DNA of 64,000 nucleotides. Source: Gymnorhina tibicen (Eukaryota > Chordata > Aves > Passeriformes > Artamidae). A model generated the notes under the pieces. The model worked only from the letters and a program-made list of their open reading frames with translations, made no database searches and was not told the DNA's origin. The stretch spans positions 310,001-374,000 of the forward strand of contig VXAZ01005524.1 in assembly GCA_013399875.1 (NCBI GenBank). The letters are read 5' to 3'. Made by a program: the position numbers and the translations under genes. Positions 1 to 11,500 of the stretch are shown here, one piece after another (position 1 is the stretch's first letter; every line of letters begins with the position of its first letter).

Positions 1-138
1 TCACTGGAATATTACAAGCTTTACAAACGTATGCAGACATGTTTTTTACCTAGGAGACCTTCCATCCATATAATCATAAATTGATAATTTTATGTGTTTT
101 GGATGATTCTATTTTTGATACCTGTGGAAATAATGATA

Positions 139-262
139 AAATCGTAGGGTGGTTTGAGTTGAAAGGCATATTAAAGATCATCTTGTTGCAGCCCCCCTGC
201 CTTGGGAAGGGACACATTCCACCAGACCATGCTGCTCAGATCCCCATCCAAACTGGCCTTAA
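139..262 (-). mobile_element. CR1 LINE 3'-end fragment, antisense
   Basis: Old 3' tail of a CR1 retrotransposon read backwards. Degenerate forms of the usual antisense landmarks appear in order: the tail resembling GGTTTGGGTTGGAAGG near 150, TTAAAGATCATC at about 171, CCCCCCTGCC followed by GGGAAGGGACACATTCCACC, and CCCATCCAAACTGGCCTT ending near 260. Many substitutions indicate age. The short open frame crossing it is accidental. The 5' part of the element is missing, as is typical of CR1. Confidence 0.85.
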
Positions 263-1470
263 AATCAATTAAACTTCTTAATTTTAAAATTATTCTTCCT
301 TCAAATATAGTGGGGCACCTTGTCTTTGATAAGAACCACAATGCTCTTTATTTTTTTAACTATTGCTGTTACTACTAAAAGTGTGAGTCTGCAATAATTA
401 CTTGTGAGGGAAACACCTGAAAACACTTGAAAACATTTCAATAAAATAGTGATAGTTTTAGATTAGTTTTAAAGAAATGTGGTAGCATGTGGTATTTTAA
501 AGTTTTATAGTCAGTAGTTCAGGTCCCACTTCCTTGTTTATAGTATATGCCCAAATATTCCTTGCTTTATTTAACACGATTATATTGGCTTTTCACATAA
601 TTTAATTTAAAAAACATTCTGGTTTTGGAATTTTCTTCTATGAAAGTGAATGAATAAATAAGAAATGGTAACAAAAACTTAGTGATATCTATATTACATC
701 TTTATGGAATATGTGTTTCTTTCATGGTGGACCAGACTAATATGTCACCAGAGTGGCACCTCTTATCACAGCTACTCTGATGATGTATTAATGTAGCATA
801 CCATCATAGTGCTGTCACTGTGATAATTTAGTAGTGTGCTACATGATCAAATTGATGATGGAAAAGAACTGTGCCCAAGATAGAAGAAATCACTGAGAAG
901 TTTTGCAGAATTCTCCCAGGCTCTATTTGTGTGTACACTTGAATATGTCTACAGACACAGAAGTGCTATAATAGTTTAATGCTCCCCTACTCTACCTGCT
1001 TTCTATTTCTATCTTCTGTTTTATTCTCCTTCATTTAAACTCAACTTATCCTTCCAGATTATCTTTCCTTTTGCAGTTTTCAGCTCCTATTGCTTCCGCC
1101 TACTGCCCTTTCCCTCTTTATCCTGATATTTGGTAACACAGATCCAGGGTGGGCTATAGTCTTCCCTGCTATCCACCTGTCTCCTGTCCTTTCTTGTTCT
1201 GCTTTTCCACCCTTACTTACATTATTTCTGTAAATTGCTCCGGCTCTCATCCTTTGTCATGGTAATCCCTAGGTAATCCTTGTGGCACCTATTCTACCTT
1301 TCTGAAAATTGTAACCTCTGGCTTAAAAATGTATATTTCATTTGGATTCTGTAATTGCCATAATGTGGATTTTAGTGTTTTTTCCTTTATTATCTCCTGC
1401 ATATTTTCAAACAAGGTGAGATGAGGCAGGGTAAGGTGAGGCAGAGTGGGAAGGGAAGGACAGATGAAGC
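263..1470. other. AT-rich unique sequence, no gene seen
   Basis: No feature recognised. Bases 970-1260 are pyrimidine-rich (many CT, CCT and TTCT runs) without a regular repeat unit. Bases 1417-1446 contain GGTGAGATGAGGCAGGG-like, G-rich imperfect units that resemble decayed copies of the pentanucleotide array that follows. Confidence 0.6.
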
Positions 1471-1508
1471 AAGGCAAGGCAAGGCAAGGCAAGGCAAGGC
1501 AAGGCAAG
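1471..1508 (+). repeat. (AAGGC)n pentanucleotide microsatellite
   Basis: Seven perfect tandem copies of AAGGC plus a partial eighth. A GAAGC just before the array looks like a decayed copy. The frames crossing it (KARQG on one strand, LPCLA on the other) are simple translations of the repeat and not genes. Confidence 0.97.
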
Positions 1509-2287
1509 ACACCTAGAGGTTCTTACTGCTGGTCACTGATTGAAATAGGATATAATCTGAGAAAACTATGTTGTCTAGAAGGACAGCTTGTCCCCCTGTA
1601 TTTTCTTTTGATTTTTCTTGTCAATGAATGGCAATTTAACTGCCATTCTTATTAAGAGCTCATTGTTCTTAAATAGAAACCTATAGGTGTGGAATAACAA
1701 GTTGAAATATTGTCCCTTGCCTTGGATGCCATGTTATAGTCACAGATCAAGACATTTTTAAAAAATTTTGGTTGCTGTTTTTTTGTTTATTTAAAAGGCT
1801 TCATCTTGATCTCTTAAACGTTAAGTACTTCTTCAACTATTAATATGTTTTGTAAATGCAAAATCATGTATCTCCATGATAAAATCTTGGTGTTAACAAG
1901 CGTCAGCATAGATTTTTCTCATATTCTTAGCAGTATCTTTCACCCTAGGAGAAAAATCAGTACGTTCCACATATGCTTTAAGAGGTATCTCAACACTCCT
2001 GTGTTGAACAAATAACGTTCTCAAGCACACATCTTACACAGGATGTGCAGGGCCAAGTAGTGTAGTGGATATAAAATGGAATTATGACTTCCTAGTATGA
2101 CTTCCTTCCAGTTTTTGGTCATTTCTGTAAATTCTTCATTAGAAGATTTCAATGATCTGGTAGTGACTGTAATTCCTGAGTGGTTTGGATTTTTTTGGTT
2201 TTTATCCCTCCATTTTAAGTATGTACTTTTGTAAGATTTCTACATTTCATTGCTCATGGGAAAATAAATTTCTCTACTTTATTAATA
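1509..2287. other. AT-rich unique sequence, nothing recognised
   Basis: No coding, RNA or repeat feature could be supported. It contains short T runs near 1778 only. Confidence 0.6.
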
Positions 2288-2550
2288 TGCTGATTTTGGC
2301 TGGGATCATTTTCTTCATAGTACCTAGTGTAGGGAGAAGTTCTGAATTTGTGTTAACAGAGTTGCTAATGCAGGGATGTTTTAGTTCTTGCTGAGCAGTG
2401 CTTACACGGTGTCAAGACCTTTTCAGCTCCTCACCTCATCCCACTGGCGAGGAGCCTGGAGGTGCTCAAAGAGTTGGGATGGGACACTGACAACTGACAA
2501 AATGGCCATTCTATAACATATGGCATCATGAGCATCAATAAAAGCTGGTG
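2288..2550 (+). mobile_element. Truncated avian ERVL-type LTR, sense
   Basis: Begins with the LTR 5' end in degenerate form (TGCTGATTTTGGCTGGGA, then TTTTCTTCATAG). It continues through the known internal order: GTTTTAGTTCTTGCTGAGCAG, GTCAAGACCTTTTCAGCTCC, a GAGGAGCCTGGAGG segment, GGGATGGGACACTGACAACTG, and CATATGGCATCATGAGCA. The downstream half, which would hold the polyadenylation signal and the 3' CA end, is not recognisable. This is therefore a 5'-half remnant. The identification rests on the same order of motifs seen in the fuller copies at 33906-34462 and 45262-45837. Confidence 0.8.
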
Positions 2551-5500
2551 GAAGAAATTTCAAGATGACTCCTTCTTTCAAACCAGTCTGCTAGCTCTTT
2601 GCTGCAGGTGACTGCCTGGAGAGGTCCTGGACCACCCTGGGAACTGATGACAAGAGCACAGCACATGCACAGAGGCGCAGTCCTGGTGTGCAGATATACC
2701 ACAGTTACAGCAAAACGAAAAGTGTGACCTTCGTGACTGTCAGTCATGCACAAATTAAGTTCCATACTTCTTGCCAGTCTCCTGGACTGAAGAAAATATG
2801 GAATCTGTGCTTTCGAATAAGACTGGAGTAAGTCATTTGTGCCTCACTCTCCCAATTATGTTGAAGAAATAGTAATTCTAGCAGGGAAATACAGAATATC
2901 CAGACTAAACAGTATGATGCCAAAAGACTTTGAAATAAGTTTCATTATTACTAATAACTGTACCAAAACTGCCACACAAAACTAGAAGAAAATGTCTCTT
3001 TTTTCCATTCTTAAAATATGTATTTTAAGAAACATGGCGTACAAACCCGAGTCCTTCTCATAAGATGTGTTTTAAGGTGTGTAGAAATGTAAAATTTGAC
3101 CATAATCTCATGACAATGCTTCTTTTTGAAGAGCAATAGTTTCATTTTTAGAGAGAATGCTATTTCACAGTTTAAAAAATTTAATTTTTTATAGATATTC
3201 AGTGTCAATCACAGTGATCAAACATAAAGAATATGTAAATGTCCTTCTTTTCTCTGAGACATCTGCTTATTCTCTACTAAAGGCAAAATTTTCTTTTTCT
3301 TACTTTTCTCTCCTCTTTTGTCTCTCTCTTTTAGTGATATGGCAAGTGACTTTCACTGCAAAGTCAAACCAGTAGCATAAGTTTACACAAATGTTGAAAT
3401 ACAGAGCAAATCATAGAACTGAGGAACAGACTCTTAAGTTCAACTTGATTATCTTTTAATCCAGATTTGCCATGAAAAGTAAGAAGGTACAAAATAGACT
3501 CAGGCATTCAGCTGAGTTAGGCAGAAATGTCTTTTGGTTATGCTACTATTTCTTAACTATGTACTTACAGCCTGAACTAAAACTTGCTGAAGCCAATGAA
3601 TATTTCTAGTGGGCTTTCAGTAAGACCATAGGATGGTAAAGGAATGTTTTCCTGTTTTCCTAACTAGCCTTGGTATGTTTCAGTCTTTCTCTTTGACAAA
3701 TATTCTTAAATCTGGTCCAGCTATATTTTCATTTGTGTTTCAAATGTAGGAGGGGAGAAACAACAGCACATAAAAAGTAAGTATACAACATTTCAACTAC
3801 AAAAGCAAAAATTATATGAGAAAAAAAGCACATAAAACCTACATGCAGTCTACTGGGCGTTGTTTGATAAGGTATGAACCTTTCACTGATATTGAAGAAT
3901 TTAATGAGGAAAGCTGTAAATAACAATGTAGTACAATTTGATGGCTTGCTCTAATGTTTTTACTAGCACTCACACCGTGTGTTCTATACCCAAACTGACA
4001 GCTAGGGGAAGTTAAAACCTGAAAACATACACTCAGGTGGCAATGGGTCAAGTCACAGCAAATGTTCCCTTTCGTTTTCTTTCGAGAGTTCCAATAAAAT
4101 GGAGTAATAATTTTTAGAAGATTTTAAGCTTGTTGATTCTGCACCAGACATTTTTAAGAATATGAAGTTGACAAGATTTTTCTTTGCCTTGAAGTACTGC
4201 TCCTAAAGATAGAATAATGTTTTTTGCATTGCCAGAAATTCAAGACTTGAATACATTCTTTACATCCTTTCATTTTCCAAGGAGACTTTGCTGAAATGAT
4301 TCTCCTGAATATTTCTGAGCTGTTGTTTGCCCTCTGATTATCACCTGACTTATTACCCAGTATTAGCTAGTGAGCTCAGAAATGGTCAGAAATGAAAATG
4401 CGGTTTAACCTCCAAGACATGAAAGTGCAAAACTGTTTTTGAATGGTAGTGTTTAGGCACAAATTTATTACACTTGTCCCTAGAAATGAAAATGTGCAAG
4501 AGTTAAGGTATCATATTATCTATTATGCTTATATGCCTACAGTTTATTTTGATCTTCTTTTTCCTTTTCCTTTGATAGTGTGGGCAGATTTACAGAGATT
4601 ATAGAAGCTTAAATGAAGTAATTCTATTGTTTCTTCTCACTGCAGTAAAGGAAGCCCTAATAATAGTCTATTATGTTTTACATTATTCCCTTTATTCTTT
4701 TAGAAAATAATGTGCTATTCTAGGAAATGTCTTTTTATTTTTTTATTTCATTTATGAACTTAGATTTCTAACCCTTTTTTATTTCATTGTGCAGAAACAT
4801 ATTAGTCATAAGCAGTCAAAAGGAAGATTTCAAATAAGCTTATATTAGTGAATTCAAAATTAAACATAGGCTCTTTATAGGGGGAAAAATCAATAAATAT
4901 TGAAGTTTATAGTTCTAGAAAAAAAAGCAGAAGGAAACTCTTGTTAGATTATGCTTCCATTTGAAATGGTATAAATGAAAATGTAAGTCTCTGTACAGAC
5001 TATACAAACAGGACCAAATTCTGGTTGTGGTACTTTTCCTGATAGTTCTATATCCAACAGCATTGATGTGAAACACCAGGGGGCACATCTTAACAGAAAA
5101 TATAGCATATCCTGAGATGATACAGCCTTAATACATGTAGTTAAACAACAATTAGGGAATTCAGTGTAATTAAACCACTTCCACAGTGGAGCTGGAAATA
5201 CAGACAGGAAGACTGGGACTAACTGCAGTTTACATTGTAGGATTTTGGAATCCGAAGTGGCAGTTCGGAGCAGTCAACCTGCTGAACTTTTCAGTGGTCA
5301 GTCAGCAAATTTAGTATATGGCTGAATGAAGACACTAATTAAAAAGTGCTGAGGAAAAGGACAAGATGCAAATTATGCTTCTTGAGCACTCTATCTAGAA
5401 ATACAGAGACATGTTTCTTTTTGGTTTTAAGTTACAAGTCTAAAAGTAGAACTATATTTTCTTAGAATTTAATTTTACAGATATCTTAATTGGATATACA

Positions 5501-5768
5501 CAGAAACATAATATCCAAGCAGTGAGAAAAGGATTGTGGATAAGCAATTACTTTCTTTATTTCAGGGACTTTAAAACTCGTCTTTAACACTGGTTAAAAA
5601 AAAAAGAAAACAAAACTATTCTTGTAGAGGTCAGGACAACAATCAAAATCCCTCTTTTCAGGGAGATGGGTTCTTTCAGGTTAAGTTTGCTTGCTCCTAG
5701 AATAAGTTAAGCTTTTTTCTGGTTGCTCTCCTGAATACGTACTTTAATGCACAGAAGTCATGCTTCAA
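2551..5768. other. Unique AT-rich sequence, no gene seen
   Basis: Bases 2551-2780 are somewhat richer in GC and directly follow the LTR remnant. They could be a decayed continuation of it, but I could not match them. The rest is unique AT-rich DNA with poly-A and poly-T runs (for example near 4920 and 5597). No supported feature. Confidence 0.6.
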
Positions 5769-5776
5769 AGGAATGG

Positions 5777-5991
5777 CTCAAAGTATTAGGAAGAACATCT
5801 TTACTGTGCAGGTGATGGAGCACTGGAACAGATTGCCCAGGGGGTGATGGAGTATCACTCACTGAAGATACTCAAGAACCATCTGGTTGCCATCCTGTGC
5901 AGTGTACTCTGGGAAGACACAACCACTCAGGACAATCTGTTCCAGTGCTCCATCACCTGCACAGTAAAGATGTTCTTCCTAATACTTTGAG
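5777..5991. repeat. 59-bp perfect inverted repeat with 97-bp spacer
   Basis: Bases 5777-5835 and 5933-5991 are exact reverse complements over 59 positions. Weaker pairing continues about 8 bases outward on each side (AGGAATG opposite CATTCCT). The arms are CR1 sequence: GGAAGAACATCTTTACTGTG then GAGCACTGGAACAG. The 97-bp spacer is also mostly CR1, so one half of the structure is the original element and the other is an inverted copy of its 5' part. Single-stranded DNA or RNA from here could form a long hairpin. Confidence 0.97.
5780..5922 (+). mobile_element. CR1 LINE 3'-region fragment, sense
   Basis: Shows CR1 order in sense: AGGAAGAACATCTTTACTGTG, GAGCACTGGAACAGATTGCCCAG, then GGTGATGGAGTATCACTCACT, GAAGATACTCAAGAACCATC, and ATCCTGTGCAGTGTACTCTGGG. 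This subfamily carries the 'GATATTCAAGACCCACCTGG' type of tail and differs from the CR1 copies at 24.6 and 44 kb. The 3' terminal tail is absent. An inverted copy of its first 59 bases follows at 5933-5991. Confidence 0.85.
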
Positions 5992-6000
5992 ACATTCCTC

Positions 6001-8675
6001 TTTCATTTTTTATCTTTTACATATTTGTGCCTAAACTCCTACAGCTGTCAATGTAGCTATAAGACTAAGTATTCATTTTATATTCATCTGAATTTATTAG
6101 CCATAACTTGCATGATTTTAAGCCATTTAAGATTTCCTAGCAAATAAGGTACCTCTTTCTGAGTTGCCAAATAAAGCACCTATAAAATAACCATGACTTC
6201 CTCTAGCAATAGGTAGAGGTCAGACATGAAACAACTGAACATTTCAAGTTATACCACGACATCAAGATTTAAGCACCTAAATTTCACCGCTAGATTATAT
6301 TTAGACATTAAAATTACAAAACTTGGAAATTAATTTCCACAATCAGTATTTAGTTTCTTTTTCTGAAAAATAATAATTAGGTGGTTCCCGCTATTATCTC
6401 CTAGCAATAACTTGAAATGAAGAATAAATATGTATGCATGAAAATATTCACCCTTGAGGTCTTCAGAATTCAGCAATAAATAAATATTCATGGTATTGCC
6501 CTCTCTTTTCTAAAGGATGACACTAGAAACTAAAACACATTTATTTTTAATGGAATACATGCTCTAAATGACTCTAGTTCAAGAAATTGAACTTTCATGA
6601 GTACAGTTGTTATCCTTTAAGCTTCTAATTGCTCAAGGTTATGATGTGATAGTAATTATTTAGTAATTATCTTTTTTCTAGTATTCTAGGCACTGCAATT
6701 GAAAAACTGCTTGTTTTCCTTGTTTTCAGGAATGCAATACTTATTCAGATAGATGTATACGTGAGTCATTTTAATTGAAAATAAATTATAATTAGAATAT
6801 ATTTGCTTAAGAATAAGAAGTCACATAGCTCTGTTAATGCTTTGTTGTTTAAAGTATGTAATAAATGAGTGATAGCTCTTACATGCAAAAATAAATGGAA
6901 ATGTTTTTGATGTAAATCCATGCTTATTTCTCATGATAATGTGAAAATGTAATTTGGTACATCTCTTCCTTGCTGAAAGGTTTCAGACCATCTGTGTTTT
7001 AGAAACATTATTTGGTAGCACTTGGCCTTATAAAGGTAATCTCAAAATGAGTTTTTTATTAAATATGATGTTTAGTTCTTTGGAAAGAATATATATTTTC
7101 CAGTAGTGATTTTTAAAAGTTTAACTTTGTTGTCTCACATTCCTGCTCATGTACTGAAAAGTACTGAAAAGTTGCTCATTACATGCAAAACATTCAAAGA
7201 CATAATTAAAACCAATTTTTCTCTTTTTTAAATTCCAAGTACTTTAATGTTTTATAAATTAAATTTCAATCAGAAGAATTTATATAGATAATGTACAAGC
7301 TCTTGTTTCTTACATACATTGTTGTGAATCCTGACCATTTCACAGATTTAAGAACATACAGATTGTTCACTTTTGCTTTTATTTAGAATGCTTTCTGTTT
7401 CTCTCCATGTAAGATAAGATAACAATATTTTTAAGTCTTAAATGATGGTTCTGCAAAGTGCTTATGTGACATGGAAGTAGAAAATTAATACAAGTAAATT
7501 GGTTGCTAAGTTATGATTCTCAAATGCTTTTCAAGATGCATTAAGACTCCCATCTTTTATTAAAAGATGTAACATCGATGCTACTATCAAATTCTGTAAA
7601 AATAACAACGAACTTCCAAGCACTTTGAGGAGAGCTGTAAAAGCAAAAAGAAAAAGAAAGAACTACTATGCCAAGAAAAAGCAACCTGAATTTATTCCTT
7701 TTCAAAAATTTACAGGATTCTGTGTTATATATCTCTAATAAAAAGATTTACCAGAATGTAAAGGAAAGGTTTTACAATTTGTTCAAACAAGTGGAAATAC
7801 ATTTTGCAAATGGAGTAAGTCAATTAACACCTGTAAGATGGCAGAACATGTCTGAGACTAGAACTCTGTTGTATTTTTGCATGTTTCTTGAGTTTAGATT
7901 GGTTGTGGCTTCACTTCTCTTAGAACAGTTTTCTTTTAAAAGATGTCTATATACTTTTACATAATTGATTTAGCATAGTTCTTAGAGAAATTTAAACCTC
8001 TTGTCTTCACTCAGCAGATAAATGGGTTCAAGCTCAAGTTCCTCTCTTTTGTATTACATAACATAAATGTATTAACCCTTTGTTAATCATACTTTTCATA
8101 TAAATTCCAGATAAAACCTGAAAAACTGAATTGAGGTTAACTTTCAAAATATTTTGTTTATATTAAAATGTGCTTAAAATTATTAAAAATCAGTGGGAAC
8201 ATAATCACTACACATTGAAATAGCAGCAAGGAACAAAATAGCATTAAGAGGATGAATGCAATTAATATTGTTTTATGAAAAGTATTTCAGGGAATTCTTT
8301 TTTCTACCTTTTAATGTATTTTGGAATTACTTTTATCTTAATATCATTACACATTGTTTTATAAAAATCAAGTATTTCTATTAGGTTCTGTAGTTTTTTT
8401 ATTTGTTTCTGTCAAAGTATTACAAAGTGCTTTCACATTGTATATTTTTTAGTCTATTAAAACATTTTGAGTAACCAGTAGTCAGTGATTCTATCAAAGT
8501 AGAAGATTAAAACTTTAAACTACAGCAATACTAATGTCTAGAATACAATAACAAAATAAAATGTCAGTAGTAGGACAGATTAAATATTTCTTACAGATTA
8601 TAAAATTGAGAAAACAATATACTCTATTGAAAATGACAAAAAAATATTGCTTTGAAATCAAATTTTTATATGTAA
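6001..8675. other. Unique AT-rich sequence, no gene seen
   Basis: Low-GC DNA without recognisable repeats. It has an 11-base direct duplication (GTACTGAAAA units) near 7154. The 98-codon open frame at 7668-7964 has biased, AT-driven composition and no recognisable domain, so I do not call it a gene. Confidence 0.6.
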
Positions 8676-9420
8676 TGTTGTTAGAGGAAAATACACCACT
8701 CAGGATTTGACAGCCCAAGAGAGATGAGGCTCCATAGCCCCAGGTCCCAGCCACAGAGAGGTTGAAAATGTCCAGCAGACACAAGTATACAAATCCCACA
8801 CACACCCCCAGTTATATCCATACATACTTGCATGCATACATGGGCAAGAGCCCCAATTCTCACACAGCCATTCAGATCAGTGGCGTGAAAACAAACAGCA
8901 CCCATGGGCTCAGCCATTCAACCTGACCTTCACTTCCAGTCACAAACTCTCTGGCTCACCCATACTCACTCCAGCTGCTGACAACCCAGGCTCCCATAAA
9001 TGCACATATATGAGAGGCCCTTACTGGAAAACAGCAGAAAGTAGAGATCAGCTCACACCCTCATACACACAGGACCAAGACTCCTCATCCAGGTTAGAGT
9101 TAGAAAGGAATTTAACTGGAAGGCATGTCAGATGTGTCTGATCAGGCAGAGGGCATAGCCAGACAAGCACATGGACCAGCTCCTCCCTTTTATTCCCTTA
9201 TCCTTCTATTTCCCACAATTGTTAGTCCCCAAATCATCCAGCCCTCTCCCTTTTCCTTCCCTCAGTACCTCCTCTGAATATCCCCAAATGAATCCTGTGC
9301 AATCCCAAAATGCTGTTCCACTGTATGTTATAAGGATCCCCAGCCCCTGGGCAGCAACCGCCATCAGTCTGAAAAGCATTCTGGAGAACCTCTCCCCTTG
9401 ACTCCTGCTGATGGGTTTCA
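8676..9420 (-). mobile_element. Probable retroviral LTR, antisense
   Basis: A GC-richer block bounded by TG on the left and CA on the right, as expected for an LTR. Read on the minus strand it has an AATAAAAGGGAGGAGCTGG motif (a TATA-like promoter region, plus positions about 9166-9190), followed about 70 bases later by a degenerate polyadenylation-like TTAAATTCCTTT and then a GT-rich tail. It is a different family from the adjoining LTR at 9432. No target-site duplication is visible. The class is uncertain and borders are approximate. The open frames within it (for example 9171-9401 and 9234-9566) are incidental. Confidence 0.5.
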
Positions 9421-9431
9421 GATTTGGATAC

Positions 9432-10052
9432 TGTGCTGGTTTGGGCCAAATTCAGGGAAATGTCCAAAAGGAATGTCTCCTCAAAGGAAAGCAGGTAAAA
9501 GCCACCCCTCCCCCACCAGGTTTGGGAAAAAAAAAAATTTTCCTCAGAGGAAAGTGAAGGAGACAATAAAAACTATTTATTTAACAAACACTCAGGAAAA
9601 GAATAATAATAATGTTAAATAACAAAACCTCTCGCTGTGAGAGAAAGCCTGAAAGATTTTAGAGTCCCGTGGCTGTGGTCTCTCTCCTCCTCCTCAGAAC
9701 TGGGTCGGTGTGGGCCCCCTCCAGGCCTAAGGTGAAAATTTTCCCAGTGTGTTCTGGTGTTCTGATGTTCTGAACAAGTCCAGAAGAGAAGAAGGGAAAA
9801 GCCAAAGTCCCAGAGGAAAAAACCTCAACTCTCCGTCTCTCTCCGAAAAGCCGACTGAAAAGCAAGAAGAGTGCTTCCTCTGCTCCTCAGAAGCAGTAGC
9901 TAATCTCTGTGTCCTTGAAGCATAAACTGTTTTGAAAAGTTCACTCAGTTTTTGTTTCTCTGTGTCTTACAGCCAGTTTTAAAGGCACAGAAAGGCTCAG
10001 GAATCATGTCTGGGCATTGAGCAGTGATAGGGGATACAACAGCTTACAGTCA
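9432..10052 (-). mobile_element. ERV LTR, antisense, same family as 37546-38139
   Basis: Bounded by TGTGCTGGTTTGGG on the left and CTTACAGTCA on the right. On the minus strand it starts TGACTGTAAG and ends CCAGCACA, a 621-bp TG...CA element. It matches the plus-strand LTR at 37546-38139 across its length: GGGGATACAAC/GGGAATACAG near the start, TTTTAAAGGCACAGA, CCCCTCCCCCACCAGGTTTG, CCTCAGAGGAAAGTG, and a shared polyadenylation signal (AATAAA on the minus strand, plus positions 9576-9581). No target-site duplication was found. No primer-binding site or internal ERV sequence is evident beside it, so it is a solo or orphaned LTR. Confidence 0.85.
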
Positions 10053-10890
10053 CCCCAAGACAGATACTTAGGCTGAGGCTATTCTGTTAGGTTTCCAGCT
10101 TGCCATTGTGCCTCCCTGTGCTTCTCTGGACTTGTGAAGATGGACTTTTGGTGGTCTGATAAGCCCTGTGACAGGCCTGGGAATAGCTAGGCAGAGTATA
10201 TTTGGGGGTCCTCATCTGCCATAGTCTCTCTGTGTTCCTTTGTGGGTGTGAAGACAAGATTTTTTAACAACAAAATCTACCAAATATCTTTCTAGAAAAT
10301 TTAATTTTCAATCTTACTTTAAATAAATAAAATAATAAAAAAGCATGAATGTCTTTTGACTAGATCTGTATATTAATGGTTATTTCGGAATGTTATACAG
10401 AAGTTGAATTAATTCTGAAGATTCCTTTGGGCACTAAAGTGAATGACAGCTGAGACAGTAATTAGTAGAGAGTATACCACCACTTCTGACAGTCTGAAGC
10501 ATGACTCAAACATTGCTAGAAGCCTCTAGGACTGGGAGAAATAAATCACATCAAGTAAAAGAAAAGCCAGTGTAGATAGCAGCTGTGGAAAAAATATGTA
10601 TTAAGCCTTATTTCAATTAGAGTCACACAGATGAAAGTGAGAAAGGTTGGATTGATTGCAATTCAAAGAGATAGGAGCTTAAACAACTTCAGTCTCCAGT
10701 GAAGCATTAAAAGATAACAAAAGCACCTTTTTAAGAGAAACATCTGTGTTAGAACCACCATGGATTCAATTTCAACACTTCAGCCTATATTTCTAAAATG
10801 GTAAAATTAATATAACCTTAAACAAATAAACTGAGTTTAAAAAATGAACAGGAAATATACAGAAACAGTAGGTTGACACAGACTGATCTG
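10053..10890. other. Flank of LTR block, then unique sequence
   Basis: Bases 10053-10260 remain GC-richer and repeat-like (many TCTCTG and CCTGTG words). They might belong to the element that the 9432-10052 LTR inserted into, but no match is evident. From 10260 on the sequence is AT-rich and unremarkable. Confidence 0.45.
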
Positions 10891-10894
10891 ACAG

Positions 10895-11500
10895 GTGAAG
10901 GATGCCTATAGTTCTGGCTTGGTGTGCTCACTGGGAGATAATTGCATCAGAAGTGGATCCCAAACAGCAGCTTTTATTTGATGTATTTTGCAGACCTATA
11001 ATGTCGGAGTCCAGAGTGCGGGGAATATTTCTCCGCCTGTTTGAAGGAGTTTTACCCCCCTGGAACACACTGGTTTTGACCTTCGTCCATGGAGAAAGCT
11101 GCCAACTCTCTGGGAAGAACTTGAACGCTCTGCGGTGTGAACTAGGTGACAGAATATTATGTAAGGTTACACAAGGTGAAAATATAAAGGTGTTGGTTTT
11201 GTTAAGGTAGCAAATAGATAAAAAGCAAAAAACTCGAAAATGGAGGATTGTTGTTGTTTTATAACCTCCTTCTTGTTCTTCATGCTACTCCATTTAATGC
11301 GGAAAAATTGCTTAAAGTGATTGGATAGAAAATTCCGCAGTTCCTGTGGACGTTTTAAAAACATTTGTTGAATATTGGTAGAAAAGTGAAAATATCTTTC
11401 GTTTCAAACACTGATTGGATTGTTTAGCTTTAAAAACGCCGTGTTATCTTGATTTCGGTGGCATTCTGCGCATTTTCCTTAGTGTGCACGTCCCTCTGCT
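10895..11500. other. CpG-bearing patch of unknown origin
   Basis: This segment carries clearly more CpG dinucleotides than its surroundings, clustered at 11000-11130 (for example GTCGGAG, GTGCGGGG, CTCCGCC, CTTCGTCC, AACGCTCTGCGG) and 11300-11490 (ATGCGG, TTCCGC, GGACG, AACGCCG, TTTCGG, TGCGC, CACGTCC). A 102-codon open frame spans 10902-11210 but has no recognisable domain and no homologue I know. The minus strand has an AATAAA at about 10973-10978 followed by AGCTGCTG, which would fit a polyadenylation signal of an LTR or a retrocopy. Candidates are an unrecognised younger transposable element, a viral relic or a regulatory element. I cannot choose between them. Confidence 0.35.

Noticed and set aside
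81..272. 63-codon open frame as a small gene
   Set aside because: It runs through an antisense CR1 tail, and its composition is that of the repeat.
9171..9622. Proline-rich and lysine-rich frames as genes
   Set aside because: All lie inside two antisense LTRs, with no recognisable domain.
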